NCBI GenBank assembly: GCA_017311185.1 | Contig: JAESUZ010004921.1 | Span: 868,001 to 932,000 of the forward strand | Origin: Proteles cristata cristata | Taxonomy: Eukaryota; Chordata; Mammalia; Carnivora; Hyaenidae | DNA length: 64,000 nt | Direction of reading: 5' to 3' | In this document: positions 1 through 12,930 of the stretch, piece after piece | How positions within the stretch are numbered: position 1 is the first letter of the stretch | Layout of the letters: the number at the start of each line of letters is the position of its first letter | Made by a program: the position numbers and the translations under genes | Notes under the pieces: model-generated | Database searches by the model: none | Told to the model about the DNA's origin: nothing | The model's input: the letters and a program-made list of their open reading frames with translations, nothing else

Positions 1-2484
1 TAATCTGTTATTAGAGCCTTCTTGATGTCAGTAGAAAACTTCCATCACTCAACTCTAGTCTAACATTTTTCTCCTTCAGGAGAGACTGAAGCTCTTTCAC
101 AGAGCACAGCCTCTTCTCTGAATGGCCATGTATAATTCTTTTTTAGGTTCAAGATTGTAATGTTCCACCAGTCTTTGGAGTATTCTTTGCCCTTTCAAAC
201 AGTTTTCTTTAGCAAAGTTCATGCTAGGATAGCCTAAGGCTAGAGGCCTTTTGTCTAGACCAAATTTGGTATAAGTGGAGCTTTCCCTTGATAAAATTTC
301 CATAATGTGTCTTTAGTCCACCAAAGAGGTGCTTTTTTTAATAGTTATATGTAAAATATCAATGACTATGCCTTTCAAACTTAGAAGCATTTTGGAGGTT
401 CTATAATTTATCTCCTCAAAGTCTAACATAGCTTGAAGTGAGGTGGACATAACCTCTTCCAACTAAACCATTGTGAGAACCCAAAATAAACCCAGCACAA
501 AAATAAATCTCCTTCTAAAGGCTCTTCTCACCTGGCTTCTTCAGCCTCCTCCTTGTATGGCTTTTAGTTATCTCTATGTGTAATGGACTAAATTGCCAAA
601 GGGAGGAAACAATAGATTTTGCACAATGTGCACAAGTTTCTTCTAAACCAGTAAGCAAACTATGCATTAGGAAGATACAAAGAATGCAACCATGACCACT
701 TGCTATTTTAACAAGAAATTAGCTGTGTCTATAAACTCTAATCTCAATGCCTACTCTGAGCGGAATTCAGTCCTATCACTTGGTCCCTGTTTTTGACCTT
801 TTCTACTAAACTTTCACTAACATAAATCCCATCTTCCCACCTTTCTTAATCTGAAAAAAAAATATTGGAAAGAATATAGATTCAGAGTTTAACAATTTGG
901 TGGTATCATGCTTTCTTTGGAAAAGTTACTTTATTTCTCCTAGATTTGAAACTTATCTATTAAAGCTTACAATGCTGATATTCTCTCCCTAGATTCTAGT
1001 TGCTCTGTTCTCTAACTCCATTTCAGGTATTGTTCCAAGTCAAAAGCAAATTAATATTATAGGATAACAACACAATTATTCTTACATGCTCAAACTTCAG
1101 TATTGAAGAGTCTGAGAAGGGGCCAGAAAATGAGAGCAGTTTTAGATGATAGAATATATGTGTTTTCTCCAAAATTATGAAAAATTGACTCATGGCCATA
1201 AGCAATAGAAAGGGGTGGAATCTAGAAACAAAAGAGAAAACATTCACATAATTTTGAATACCCACCTATTATTTAACTTCTTGAATAAAAATCTCCTTTG
1301 AAAATACCAGAACACAATTTCTATAAATATCCATTTCAGTAATATTACATTAAAATGTAGCATGCATTTTATTCCCTGTTGAAATTTATTTATCATCTTG
1401 TAAATAAATACTTTGCATAGAAATATTGGGGGTGCTAAATTTTACTTATTAAACTACATACTCTAAATAATTTTCTTTAAACATTTATATAAATAAAGCA
1501 ATATGCAATTGGGTTTGAGGCTTCATTTTGTATTTATCAACAACCATACATCTCTCTGAGATTTAATTAGTATTGTTACTTATAGTCACAGATTACTGAA
1601 CCAAGCAAATAACTGAAAGGCATACCTTTTCATTTAGCTAGCTGGAGCATTTACTTTAATATAAGCCCACCTCCTTTACTTCTGTAAAGTGCAAAGATCC
1701 ATCTTTCTTGTTTTTGCTACCTGTTTCATTTCATACAGAGGTTTCATGTTTGCATCCTAATTTTCTAACCTTGAGTGCTGGGGTCTTCCATATATTTAAT
1801 GAAGTCGGCTAATAAATCTCAGTTCTCCTCGAGTAAGCAATCCTGCTGCAGACTCAGCTCTCTCTCCCTTGACTTTCCTAAAGCCCAAATAAGATTTGTG
1901 CTCTGACAGGGTGAGCATTTACTTTATCAGAAAGCATATTAGGGTGGGCATGTCTCAGCATAATGGGCACCAGAATCAGAGAGGATGACTAATTTGTTCT
2001 GCTATTAAGCGGATAATAAAATGATTTAGGCATGTAGATATGAAACAGCCAGCACTTTAGGAATTATATGTAACATATTTCATCCTAAATCTGACCAAGT
2101 CCAAAAGCCTTTTATGTAGTAAGTGACATTTATAGGAAAGGCAAGGCTTTACCCAGAACTTAGAAATGTTTACCTAAGATGAGTTAAGAAGATACTAAGA
2201 ATTATTTAAAGGTAGTATCAGTTATATGCATTTTGTAAATTTTCCTTTATACTAAACTAGAATTAGTAAATTTCTTCCATGCTTAAAGGTATATAAAAAT
2301 AGCACAAAGTCAGGGAACCAACATAATATAAGCAATTAAAAATTTTTTAAATATTTATTAGAATTCTATTTTAAATAGTAACTTACTGATCACCAAGACA
2401 ACTATTAATGTGTAGGCATGTGTGTGGGTTTACATGTGTACAGAAAACACTAACTATCCCTAAATATCTGGCTCATGCTTATGA
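1..2484. other. No gene or clear repeat seen
   Basis: AT-rich single-copy-looking DNA. Open frames are below 85 codons and have no recognisable family. Confidence 0.5.
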
Positions 2485-3117
2485 GACATATAGTCTGTGG
2501 TAGGACTGTAAATTGGTGCAGTCTCTTGAAATAATTTGAAAATATATATCAAAAGCTTTAAAAATGTAATTTTGTTTTGGAACTCCAATACCCTGAAAAA
2601 TCATCAATGACCTTTAGGCCAAGATGTTCACCAGATCAAAAATTATAGTTAGAACTCTGAAAATATTCAAAATATTTAGCCAAGAAAGCATAATTAAATT
2701 TAACTTTTATAATATCATGCTTTCATTAAAAATTATATTTTCAAATCTTTAATTACATACAAATATATACAATAGCAAAATGAAAAGTCAGATAAGTTAT
2801 AGATTTGTGTATTTGTGTGTATATGTATACATGTGTATTTGTGTATATATCCTATATCCTGTGTGTGTGTATATATATGCATATATGTGTGCATATATCC
2901 TGAAAAAAATATATATGTATATATACACACATATACATACACATACATGTACGTGTATGTGTATGTGTGTGTATCCTATGGAAGCAATATGAAAACCTAT
3001 CTTTTAAAAATGATTGCTTTGTTTATCTCTGGATGAGAAAGGTATATTCTCCTCTTAAAGATTTTGGTATTTTCTAATATATGAAGAAATGTGTCTCTTT
3101 TGTAAAAAAAAAAAAAA
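2485..3117 (+). mobile_element. Old LINE-1 3' end, with embedded TG/TA repeat
   Basis: Decayed L1 post-ORF2 sequence in sense: GTAGGACTGTAAATTGGTGCAG, ATATCAAAAGCTTTAAAAATG, GATGTTCACC and TTTATCTCTGGATGAGAAAGG, ending in A14. The variable alternating repeat at 2806-2976 occupies the usual dinucleotide-prone place of these L1M 3' ends. The short open frames here come from the repeat. Confidence 0.55.
2806..2976. repeat. Alternating purine-pyrimidine (TG/TA/CA) microsatellite with inverted repeat
   Basis: About 170 bp of imperfect TG, TA and CA dinucleotides. The right part is self-complementary: CACATAC...GTGTATGTG arms around a centre near 2949. It is capable of Z-DNA or cruciform structure in principle. 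Confidence 0.85.
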
Positions 3118-3617
3118 GAGTAAAAATAACCATTAGTGAGTTAATTAGAATGGACCATAACACTTTACTAATCACATTAAATCAAAATATTTACTAATAC
3201 TTTCAAAGACCTTCCTAAAAAATGACCAGTTATGCACACTGGAAGAGTCATAATTCTAGGTAAATGGTTTGAAAATTATAAATAACTTTGGGGACTTAAC
3301 TTAAAATCTACTTTAGATGTACTTTTGCTACTTATAAGAAGTTTTATAAATAGCTAACATTTACTGTTTCAAGAACAAAATAGTTATTTTTTAACTTAAC
3401 TTAGAATTTTAACTTAAAAATTTCCAGTGATTTTTTTTCTTTAGTTTTCAGATGGTTGTTCATCACTGGGAATGTAATCATTGCTTTGTGTATGAAGTGT
3501 GGTGGTTTCAAAGCAGTCTACAGCGTCAAAAAATAATCAACATTCATTCATGTCCCTTATGAATTATGATTTTTGGAAGAAACCAAATCATTACTTTTGT
3601 ACAAATATATATATATT

Positions 3618-3692
3618 TAATTTTTTTCATTTTATTTAAATCCAAGTTAGTTGGCATATAGTGTTATATGGTAGTTCTAATATTTTATTTTT
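3618..3692 (-). mobile_element. Short LINE-1 3'-end fragment, antisense
   Basis: TTTTTTCATTTTATTTAAATCCAAGTTAGTTGGCATATAGTG is the antisense of the carnivore L1 3' terminus (TAACTAACTTGGATTTAAATAAA type). Only about 75 bp is present, next to a short (AT)n run at 3606-3617. Confidence 0.6.
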
Positions 3693-4305
3693 TACCTTTA
3701 TTTAAACACTTTTGTACAAATATAAAAAGAACCATGTCAAATATTTCTTCAACTTATTAATTAATAAGAGAAGTAATAGCCTATTAAGACTAGTTTAAAT
3801 GAAAATTTCACTTGGGGATTAATATTCTGTCCTGGACAGAACTTATTTTAATTTCTATGGTCAGGTGTCATGTGCAGTGTGACCAGTTTTCCACAGCTTA
3901 CCCTCTAATGCCCAAAAAGTTTAAAATAGACTGGTCAACAGAAAGTCATTCAAAGAACTCAATAATACTCTGTACTTTCCTTTGGCCAATTTCAAGTCCT
4001 CAACAATTCTTCCTGACAGCCTCAAGCATTATTTCTCATTACTTTAGGTGGCAACATTAAATTTTTCAGGTAACAAAAAAATATATACTTTAAACCAGAA
4101 CCAACATTTATCTCCCCCACAAAGGTATTTGGGCTTTATCTTCCATAGATCATATATCTATTCATCACCAAGCCTGTCTCCAGATTACTGCCTTCAACCT
4201 TTTCCCTTCTCTATGATTAAAGGCATATAGCACCTGATTTAAATGATTGCCTGAGGAATTTGCAGAAGTCCTCCATAAGGGTCTAGAACAAAAGACTAGA
4301 GTGTG

Positions 4306-5918
4306 TGTATGGAACCAAAGAAGACCCCAAATAGCCAAAGCAATCCTGAAAAGGAACAAAACTGGAAGTCTTAACAATCCCAGATAACAAGATATATGAT
4401 AGAGCTGTCATAATCAAAACAGCCTGATACTGATCCAAGAATAGACACATAGATCATTGGAACAGAATAGAAGCATAGATATAAACACACATCTGTACAG
4501 TCAATTAATCTGTGACTGAGGAAGAAGAATATACAATGGGGGAAATTACAGTCTTTTCAATAAATGGTGCTGCTAACACTGGCCAGATACATGCAAAAGA
4601 AGGAAAATGGACTCCTTTCTAACACCATTAACAAAAATAAAATGGATTAAACATGAAACCTAAAACCATAAAAATCCTAGAAGAGAACACAGCCAGTAAT
4701 TTTTCTGACATCAGCCACAGATTTTTTTCTAGGCATATCTCCTCCACAGGCAAGAGAAATAAAACCAAAAATAAACTATTGGGATTATATCAAAATAGAA
4801 AGGATTTGCACAGGGGAAACAAACTATTAAGAAAATAAAAGGCTTACTAAAGGGAAGATGTTTGCAAATGATATATCTGATAAGGAGTTAATGTCCAAAT
4901 ATATAAGGAACTTTTATGACTCAAAACCAACCAACCAAGCAAACAAACAATAACTCTGATTTAAAAATGGGCAGAGGACCTGAATAGATATTTTTCCAGA
5001 GAAGGCACACAAATAGACAACAGACACGTGAAAAGATGCTCAACATCACTCATTATCAGGGAAATGCAAGTCAAAACCACAATGAGATATCACCTCACAC
5101 CTATCTGAATGGCCAAAACCAAAAACACAAGAAACAAGTGTTGGCAAGGATGGGGAGAAAAAGAAACACTGAGTACTATCCATGGCAATGTAAACTAGTG
5201 CAGTCACTATGGAAAAAAAGTATGGCGTTTCCTCAAAATATGAAAAATAGAAATACCATATGATCTAATAATTCAACTATTGGGCATTCACTCAGACAAA
5301 ACACTAAATTGAAAAGATGTATGCACCCCTATGTTTACTTCAGCATTATTTACAATAATCAAGACACTGAAGGAACCTAAGTATCTATCAACAGATCAAT
5401 GGGTAAAAAAGATGTAGTATATATATAGGAATATAACACAATGGGATATTGAACAGCCATTAAAAATGAATGAGATTATTCCATTGGAGACAAACATGGA
5501 TGGACCCAGAGGGTATCATGCTAAGTGAAATATGTCAGACTAAGACAAATATGATTCCACTCATAAATGAGATCTTAAAAAAGTGAAAAAATAAATAAAA
5601 GGCAGAAAGAGAACTATACACAGAACAAAGTACAAAGTAATGGTTGCCAGAGGTGTCAGGGAAGGAGCTGGAAAAAATGGGTGAGGGGAGGAGCGAGATA
5701 TAGGCTTCCAGTTATGGACTGAGTAAGTCATGATAAAAAAAACCAGAGCACAAGGAATACAACGATATTGCAACAGTAATGTAATGGGACAAATGGCAGC
5801 TATACTTGTGGTGTGCAATGCATAATGTATAAACTTGTCAAATCACTGAGTTGTACACTTGAAAGTAATGTAACATTGTGTGTCAACTACACTCAAATGA
5901 AAAGAAAAAACATGATAA
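4306..5918 (+). mobile_element. LINE-1 (L1MA-like), sense, end of ORF2 and 3' UTR
   Basis: Long L1 segment in sense: AATAGCCAAAGCAATCCTGAAAAGG, GGAAATGCAAGTCAAAACCACAATGAGATA, GATGGACCCAGAGGGTATCATGCTAAGTGAAATA, then 3' UTR with GTACACTTGAAAGTAATGTAAC and an A-rich end. The ORF2 tail has stops and frameshifts, so it is inactive. No target duplication was recognised. Confidence 0.85.
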
Positions 5919-6447
5919 GAAAGCATAAGAAGAATAAAATAATTTGATTCACAACCTCCCACCCCAAAAGCGGCAGATTGCGATTCTGAGAGTGTCTGCT
6001 ATAGTGGCTGCCATATAGTACATGCCAAGTAAACATTCAGGATATGAAAAACAGAAGACCTTTTGTATGAGGATACCTTGATTCCTTACCAGATAGTGTA
6101 GAGTTGGAAACAATAAAATTCTTCACCTTAGTTGGTGAGGATAATACTATTCTAAGACACCATTCAATTGTAGGGAAAGGTACCACTTAGAAAAGAGAAA
6201 GAATACTCTAATATGAAGGAGAACCAAAGAAGAGTAAACTTATTCCAAGGCTGAGATTTTTACCAAAAATAATTCCTGTGACAGAACAAGTTCCCACTAA
6301 ATCTAAGCTTTCCCATTTAAGCTCGGAAAAATTAGGAGCAACTTTCTCAAAAAAGGGGCCACTAGAAATAATATAGCATGGGAGGTTGGATGAGATTGCT
6401 GGTTAAAAGTATGTAATCACTTTGAGGTAAGAATGTCTAGAATGACA

Positions 6448-6643
6448 GGGGCGCCTAAGTGGCTCAGTCTTTTAAATGTCTGACTCTTGATTTGGCTCAA
6501 GTCATGATATCAGGGTTCCGGAGTTCAAATTCTCCATTGGGCTCCATGCTGACCATGTAGAGCCTGATGTAGGATTCTTTCTCTCACTCTCTGCCCCTCT
6601 CCCAGTCTCTCTCCCTCTCAAAATAAATAAATAAACAACTTTT
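6448..6643 (+). mobile_element. CAN SINE (tRNA-Lys-derived), first of a nested pair
   Basis: Starts GGGGCGCCTAAGTGGCTCAG and ends CTCAAAATAAATAAATAAAC. The target copy before it (GAATGTCTAGAATGAC, 6431) and the one after (GAATGTCTATAATG, 6648) make its duplication. It is more diverged than its downstream neighbour, so it is the older insertion. Confidence 0.9.
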
Positions 6644-6660
6644 AAAGGAATGTCTATAAT

Positions 6661-6880
6661 GGGGGCACCTGGATGGCTCAGTTGGTTAAGCGTCTGACTT
6701 TGGCTCAGGTCATGATCTCATGGTTCCTGGGTTCAAGCCCCACCTCCGGCTCTGTGCTGACAGCTCGGAGCCTGGAGATTGCTTTGGATTCTGTGTCTCC
6801 CTCTCTCTGACCCTCCGCTGCTCATGCTGTCTTTCTCTCTCAGAAATAAAAAAAACATTAAAAAAATTTTTTTTAAATAA
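6661..6880 (+). mobile_element. CAN SINE, second of a nested pair
   Basis: GGGGGCACCTGGATGGCTCAG to an A/T-rich tail. It is flanked by perfect copies of GGAATGTCTATAATG (6647 and 6882), the same sequence that forms the 3' target copy of the SINE just upstream. It therefore inserted into that copy later. Confidence 0.9.
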
Positions 6881-6897
6881 AGGAATGTCTATAATGA

Positions 6898-8436
6898 TAA
6901 AAAGTGCTAGAAGAAACACCTTCCTTTTCTTCGGGAGCAGAACGAGCTGTGGTACACTGTTAGTGAATGTGTGGCCAAGGTGTAAGGAAATAGGATTCAT
7001 TAGTGTAACATCAAACAGCATTACTATAACAGTGGCCATTGATAGTAATATGAGCATATTAGCATACCAGAAGTGAGGGAGAACAGCAGCCAAACCAGCA
7101 GTATTGATATCAAGAAACCATGGAAAAGTGGTCTATTTCTTCTTGCAAGCATTCCAAATAGAATTGTGAATGTAAAACTGGACATATGGAAGATACTGGT
7201 CTACAGGGAAGCAACTAGTCCAATGTTTTTTAATGGTATGGATCCTCGTCAAAAATCTCTATGATTAGGCCCACACTTTAATTTTCCCAATGAGTAGGAA
7301 TATCTAGAAATGGAAGAGCTATGTGCATCTTCTTAGGTGCTCTCCCTGGCTACGCAGTTAATATGTTTGGACCTGAGTATTTACGGCGACAAGAGCAAAC
7401 CACAGAGCAAATCAATGCAGCCGGGCCACAGATGCTCCCCAGACACTTGCATGAGAGCCTTAAGTGTTTACAGTAGTTTCTATTGCAACAGAAAACTAGC
7501 CATCATCCTTAGTTGTAGGAGAAGGAGATCAGACTGGAACCCTGGAAAACTGCTCATTAAAATCAAATAATGTTAATAGTGCATGAATAAATGCATGTGT
7601 TGATTGTTGAGTGCTTTAAATGCCAACTCATATTCTTTTATTTTCATGGAGACATATGAATTTCCAGTGGATATGGTTATACACTCTCCCTGCATCAGCT
7701 GCCTAACATTGGCTTCTTTCATCTTACATTTAAAAAACATACATTGGTAAAGAACTATAAGTCAGGATCATCTTTATTATTCACCAGGGGTTGAGGCAAA
7801 AAATACTGTCTGAAATACTTGCTAATATCACCAGCTTTGTTCTCCCTCTAGCACGCATAAGCTGCTTCTCCACAGAGTAAAACCTCTGCTAATACAAAGA
7901 CTTCTTAACGTCATAGGATTTTCGCAAATTCCTAATAAATTGAAAATCACAATGTTATCTTCTACTAGGAATATGCATCATTTCCTAAACAAACATGTAC
8001 AAAGCCAATCAAATCAGTCCTGGTATGTTTGATATTTTTAAATCCCATATTTAACAGATCTCTTCAAATATCCTTTCAGGATCTTTTAAATTTATCATTA
8101 GGAAATGCTAGTTCAGCAATTCTCTCCTATTCTTGCCACTTTCTTTAGGGTCCTCCAGGAAATTCTTGAGACAAAATTCCATATATCATGACTTGTCTCA
8201 TGCATCTAACCCTATATATTAGATTCTCTTACTGTGAATGTATACTTCTTCTTTCAAACTTAGAAACAAACTGCATAAACAGATCTTAGAGGAAGCATAG
8301 AGTGGCCAATCTCATCCTGCTCTGACATACATTCAGTTTTCTCAGCACTGCTCTATAAAGAATTTACTACATGCCTTTATTTATAGACTCCCTTATAAGA
8401 GTTCAGTAAGTCACTTCACTGTATTCTTTTTTTATA
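6898..8436. other. No gene seen
   Basis: AT-rich intergenic sequence; the short plus-strand open frames at 7073 and 7337 have no family resemblance. Confidence 0.5.
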
Positions 8437-8663
8437 AAATTTTTAATAGTTTTTATTTATTTATTTATTTTTTTGAGACAGAGAAAGACAGAACATGAGC
8501 AGGGGAGGGGCAGAGAGAGGGAGGGAAACACAGAACCCAAAGCAGGCTCCAGGCTCTGAGCTGCCTGCACAGAACCTGATGCAGGGCTTGAACCCATGAA
8601 CCACAAGATCATGACCTGAGCCAAAGTAGGACGCTTCACCGACTGAGCCACTCAGGCACCCCT
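8437..8663 (-). mobile_element. CAN SINE, antisense
   Basis: Antisense head ...GAGCCACTCAGGCACCCC ends at 8663; the T-rich side starts near 8437. Short target copies CTGTATT at 8419-8425 and 8664-8670. The 64-codon open frame reading MAQSVKRPT is the SINE head translated and is not a gene. Confidence 0.9.
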
Positions 8664-8861
8664 CTGTATTAATTTTTCAATGAGTACATATTTAGAGTTC
8701 TTAATGCATTTTGAGGAAGGAAGAGGAGGAACAAAAAAGGTAGAAAAGGAAAGGAGAAAACAAAGAACTCATTTTCTCTCTTTATGTCCATAGAAGCCAA
8801 ACTACCAGTGATATTATTTTTTCAAAACTCCCAACATGTAGCACAGATGTAGCAAGAAGGC

Positions 8862-9645
8862 TTGTTTAGGATACTGTTGAGTAATGCTGCAATGAACATT
8901 CATGTACAAGTTTTTGGATGGATATATATCTTCATTTCTTTTGGGTATATGCATAGGAATAGAATTGCTGTCATAAAGCAACTTAGTGTCTAGCTTTTTG
9001 AGGAACAGCTGGACTGTTTTTCCAAAATGGTTGCATCATTTTATTTGCCAGTCAGAAATGTATGTGGGTTCCAAATCCTTATTCTTGCCAACGCTTGTTA
9101 TTATTTATCTTTTTTATTTATAACTATTGCAGGGGAAGGTGTATCTCATTGTGGTTTTGATTTGCATTTTCCTGATAGCTGATGATATGGATCCTTTTTT
9201 CATGGGCTCATTGGACATTTGCGCATCTTCTTTGGGGAAACATCTATTCAGAAAATTTGCCCATTATGTAACTGGGTTATTAAACTGGAAACACTCGATA
9301 CATTTTGGATACAAATCCTTTATCAGATATATGATTTGCAAATATTTTATCTCATTCTGTGAGTTGGCTTTTCACATTCTTTATGGTACCCTTTGAAGCA
9401 TAAAAGTTTTCAATTTGATGATCAAATTACCAATTTCATTACTTTGATTGCTTATACTTTTGATATCATTTCTAAAAAGGCTTTGCCTAATCCAAGGTCA
9501 TTAAGATTTACTCCTACAGTTTCCTCTGAAAATTTTATAGTTTATTAGTTATACATGATTTTTAAAGTATTGGGTTTTGAAAAAACTATTTTCTCCATTG
9601 AACTATCTTGACGTCCCTGTCAAAAATCAATTGACTGTAAGACTC
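8862..9645 (-). mobile_element. LINE-1, antisense, 3' part of ORF2 and beyond
   Basis: Antisense landmarks: GTAATGCTGCAATGAACATTCATGTACAAG, ATTGTGGTTTTGATTTGCATTT, AAATCCTTTATCAGATATATGATTTGCAAATATTTT and CAAAAATCAATTGACTGTAAG. Diverged and broken, with no long frame. Confidence 0.85.
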
Positions 9646-9649
9646 TGAC

Positions 9650-10975
9650 AGGAAAATGGTGGAGTAGGAAGCTTCAAAACTCCATCCCTCTAATAAAGCA
9701 GTGAACAAGCTTGCAAAACCTGTCAAAATCATTTTTTTTCCTAATTCTAGAATCACATCCAACTTGGAGAGGTGCACACTCACCTTATGATGGCAGTGGT
9801 TTTAGTGTCTGACTATTCCACTTTCTGATTTCTCTGTTAAGCTACCTGCCTCTGTTGGTATCACAGGGAGCTTTGAGCCTCCATTGAGTGCTGGCTGATT
9901 ACTCTGGTTATTTTCTGACAATACCTTGGGGCATAAAGTGCTCCATAGTCTGATCCTATTAAATTTGTGTCTCTATTAAATTTGTTTGAGGCCAATCTTA
10001 GAGGTTTGTTCTTATGCCAGGAAGGCTTATTTTTCCTTGGCTCTCTCTGCTAAACGTTTTGCTCAACTAAGTGTTAGGATAATGCTCTTATGGAGTAAGT
10101 TTCCTCTTAACTGCTTAGTACCCAAATCTCCATTTCTTTTTGCGGTGAAGTCCTTAATGTTGAACTTCCTTACACTCTCTTCCAAATAATGTCCGTTCCA
10201 TTAGGGAGAACTTCACAGCTCTCTGAGGCTGTCTCTGTGCTTTTATCAAAACCTCTGCCACTGTTCCTGAGCTAGAGACAGGATGAGTGGTCTGCTTCTC
10301 TGGCAGTGAAACCTCTTTTCTACCTGCAGGGCACTGAGTAAGAGCAGTAGCGTTTAGCCCCTTCCACTTGATTCTCCAGATGTCGAAACTCCTCCCTACA
10401 TATGAGTTTGGGAGTAGGTGATTGGGATCTTAGCGTTTTGGGCATGTGGCCCCTAGCACAGAACTTTCACCCTGCAAGTGAAAGCTGAGTGAAGGCAGAG
10501 AGTCCCACAACTCTCAGTAGCTTCTCCCTGGAATAAAGCTTCTGAAGCATGCAACTGTGAGAATGTAAGAAGTGTTAGTAGTCTACCTTTCATGGGGAGA
10601 TAACACAGCCCTCAACTTAGAATTAAGAAGAGGGGGAGTACTGTGTTCTTGGCTGCATCCACCAGGGGTGAGCTTCCATCATGCTGAATTGGGCAGGAGA
10701 GGAATGGAGGGTACTTAGAGAAATGAGTCCTGGCTTAACAGCCACAGACTCTCACTGCCCTTATTAATATTTATTTAATTTTCTGAAATAAATGTTTCTT
10801 ATTTAATGTCCTTTAGACAATTTCCAGAGATTTTAAATGGCTTTTGTAATAATTTTCACCAGTATGGTTATTTTGGGGAGAGGTTTCCTGAAGTTTCTTG
10901 GACTGCCATTCAAGAATTTGTGTCCGTACAAATGTTTTTACCTAATTGGCTTCCAATAAGTTGGATGTTGACTCA
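9650..10975. other. Unassigned sequence, possibly old L1 5'-region material
   Basis: It begins GGAAAATGGTGGAGTAGGAAGC, which resembles the start of some L1 5' regions. It later holds TTCTGAAATAAATGTTTCTTATTTAATGTCC and GACAATTTCCAGAGATTTTAAATGG, phrases reminiscent of old L1 5' UTRs. I cannot place it in one family or orientation. GC is slightly higher than in the flanks and no convincing gene is seen. Confidence 0.3.
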
Positions 10976-11231
10976 TCAATTATGCTGATTAAGTCAGACC
11001 GTGTAAATCATAGTCGATGTGAAAGGCTATGCTTTTTACACAGAACAGTAGCACAAACTGGAATTTGTAGCCCCTGGCTTTAACCCATTCATTCAGTTGA
11101 CCCAATTCATTCAGCTTGTCATCCATGAAAGTAATGGGATTTGCATGTGGAAGTACTAAGGATGAATAAAAAACAACCATGATTTGAGGAAAACTTACAC
11201 TCTGCTACTAGAGATAAGAATAGAAACAAAT

Positions 11232-11448
11232 AGGGTCACCAGGGTGGCTTAGTTGATTAAGTGTCCAATTTTGGCTCAGGTCATGATCTCATGGTTCCTG
11301 GGTTTGAACCCCACAATGGGCTTTGCGCTGACAGCTAGCTCAGAGCCTGGAGCCTGCTTCAGATTCTGTGTCTCCCTCTCTCTCTGACCTTCCCCTGCTC
11401 TCTCTCTCTTTCAGAAATAAGTAAAACATTAAAATTAAAAAAAAAAAA
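11232..11448 (+). mobile_element. CAN SINE
   Basis: AGGGTCACCAGGGTGGCTTAG head, TCAGGTCATGATCTCATGG, CTCTCTCTTTCAGAAATAAG and a long A tail. Target copies near GAATAGAAAC (11218 and 11450). Confidence 0.9.
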
Positions 11449-11631
11449 AAGAATAGAAACTAATAAAACAAGGAAGTGGCTCCAGATAAACAAACAAAAA
11501 AGTGTAGTACAAGAAAGAGGAGTTTAGGATTGGTTGGAAATATCCTGAAAACATCCTGGACATGAAAGAATCAGAGGAATTTGAAAAGAGTATAGAGAAA
11601 AGTGGTAATTATATAGTAAGACTGATTTTTT

Positions 11632-12385
11632 TAAAAATATAATCTATTGTCAAGTCAACTAATATACAGTGTATACAGTGTGCTCTTAGTTTTGGGGGTA
11701 CATGCCAGTGATTAATCGGCATACATACAACTACCAGTGCTTATCCCAACAGGTGCCTTCTCAATGCTTATCACCCATTTTCTCCTCTCCCCTGTCCCCC
11801 ACATCAACTCTCAGTTTGTTTTCTGTATTCAAGAGTCTCTTATGGTTTGCCTTCTTCTCTTTTTGAAACTATATTTTCCCCTTCCCCTCCATGGGCTTCT
11901 GTTAAGTTCCTCAACTTCCACATATGAGTGAAAACATGATATCTGTCTTTCTCTGACTGACTTATTTCACTTACAATAATACCCTCCATCCATGTTGTTC
12001 CAAATGGTAGGAATTCCTTCTCATTGCCAAGTAGAATTCCATTGTATATATAAACCACATCTTCTTTATCCATTCATCAGTTGATGAGCCCATGGGCTCT
12101 TTCCATAATTTGGCTATTGCTTGAAAGTGCTGCTATAAACATTGAGGTACATGTGCCCCTATGAATCAGCCTCCTACATCCTTTGTATAGATTCCTAGAA
12201 GTGCTATTTCGGGGTCATAGGGTAGCTCTATTTTTAATTTTTTCAGGAACCTCCACACTCTTTTCCAATGTGGATGCATCAGTTTGCATTCCCACCAACA
12301 GTGCAAAAGAGTTCCCATTTTTCTACATCTTCACCAACATAAGTGTTTCCTGAGTTGTTAATTTTAGTCACTCTAATGTAAGACT
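11632..12385 (-). mobile_element. LINE-1 3' end, antisense
   Basis: Antisense feliform L1 3' UTR and tail end of ORF2: TTGTCAAGTCAACTAATATACAG, AGTCTCTTATGGTTTGCC, TATCCATTCATCAGTTGATGAGCCCATGGGC and TTTGCATTCCCACCAACAGTGC. Target copies AAGACTGATTTT (near 11618) and AAGACTTATTTT (near 12380) flank it. Open frames here are L1 antisense chance frames. Confidence 0.9.
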
Positions 12386-12739
12386 TATTTTAAAGGAGAA
12401 TAATTTTACATTGTCAAAAAAATGAAGGTTTTAGAGCAATCCTGTTGAGAAAAGATTTTGTTGAGTGGGGTTATTTGACTTGAAACATGCCTGAAAGCTT
12501 TCAACCAGGATTGAGGAAATCTGGCAGTTGGGTTTACATAGGTCAGTGGCTGATGATGAAAGAAAAAAATGATGCCAACTGGAGAAGTAAAGACTAGTTC
12601 TGATGAAAAACTTTGGATGAATAAATCATGAAGTTTAGGCAGGCTAGGGAATCAATTAAAGTCAGAATCGGAGTCATGAATTAGGAGAATGGAATGTGAC
12701 TGCTGAGTAACAAGAAACCATAACAAAAATATTGCTTAA

Positions 12740-12930
12740 GGGGCATCTGGGTGGCTCAGTCACTTAAGTGCCTAACTCTGGATTTCAGCTCAAGTCATGT
12801 TGTCTGGTTTGTGGGTCTGAGGTCCACATGGGACTCTGCCCTGACAGCATGGAGCCTGCTTGGGATTCTCTCTCTCTCTCTGCTCCTCCTCTGCTCACTT
12901 GCTCTCTCTCAAAATAAATAAATATTTTAA
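12740..12930 (+). mobile_element. CAN SINE
   Basis: GGGGCATCTGGGTGGCTCAGTC head, then GACTCTGCCCTGACAGCATGG, CT tract and AAAATAAATAAATATTTT. Moderately diverged. Confidence 0.9.

Noticed and set aside
6710..7093. 127-codon minus-strand and 118-codon plus-strand overlapping frames
   Set aside because: Both begin in a CAN SINE and read on into unique DNA; no family or coding signal.
8457..8651. Recurring open frames beginning MAQSVK/MTQSVK/MISRF at 8457, 15216, 25297, 28204, 29318, 34417, 40959, 48021, 60698 and 63740
   Set aside because: They are translations of the conserved CAN SINE head and body in either direction, not a gene family.
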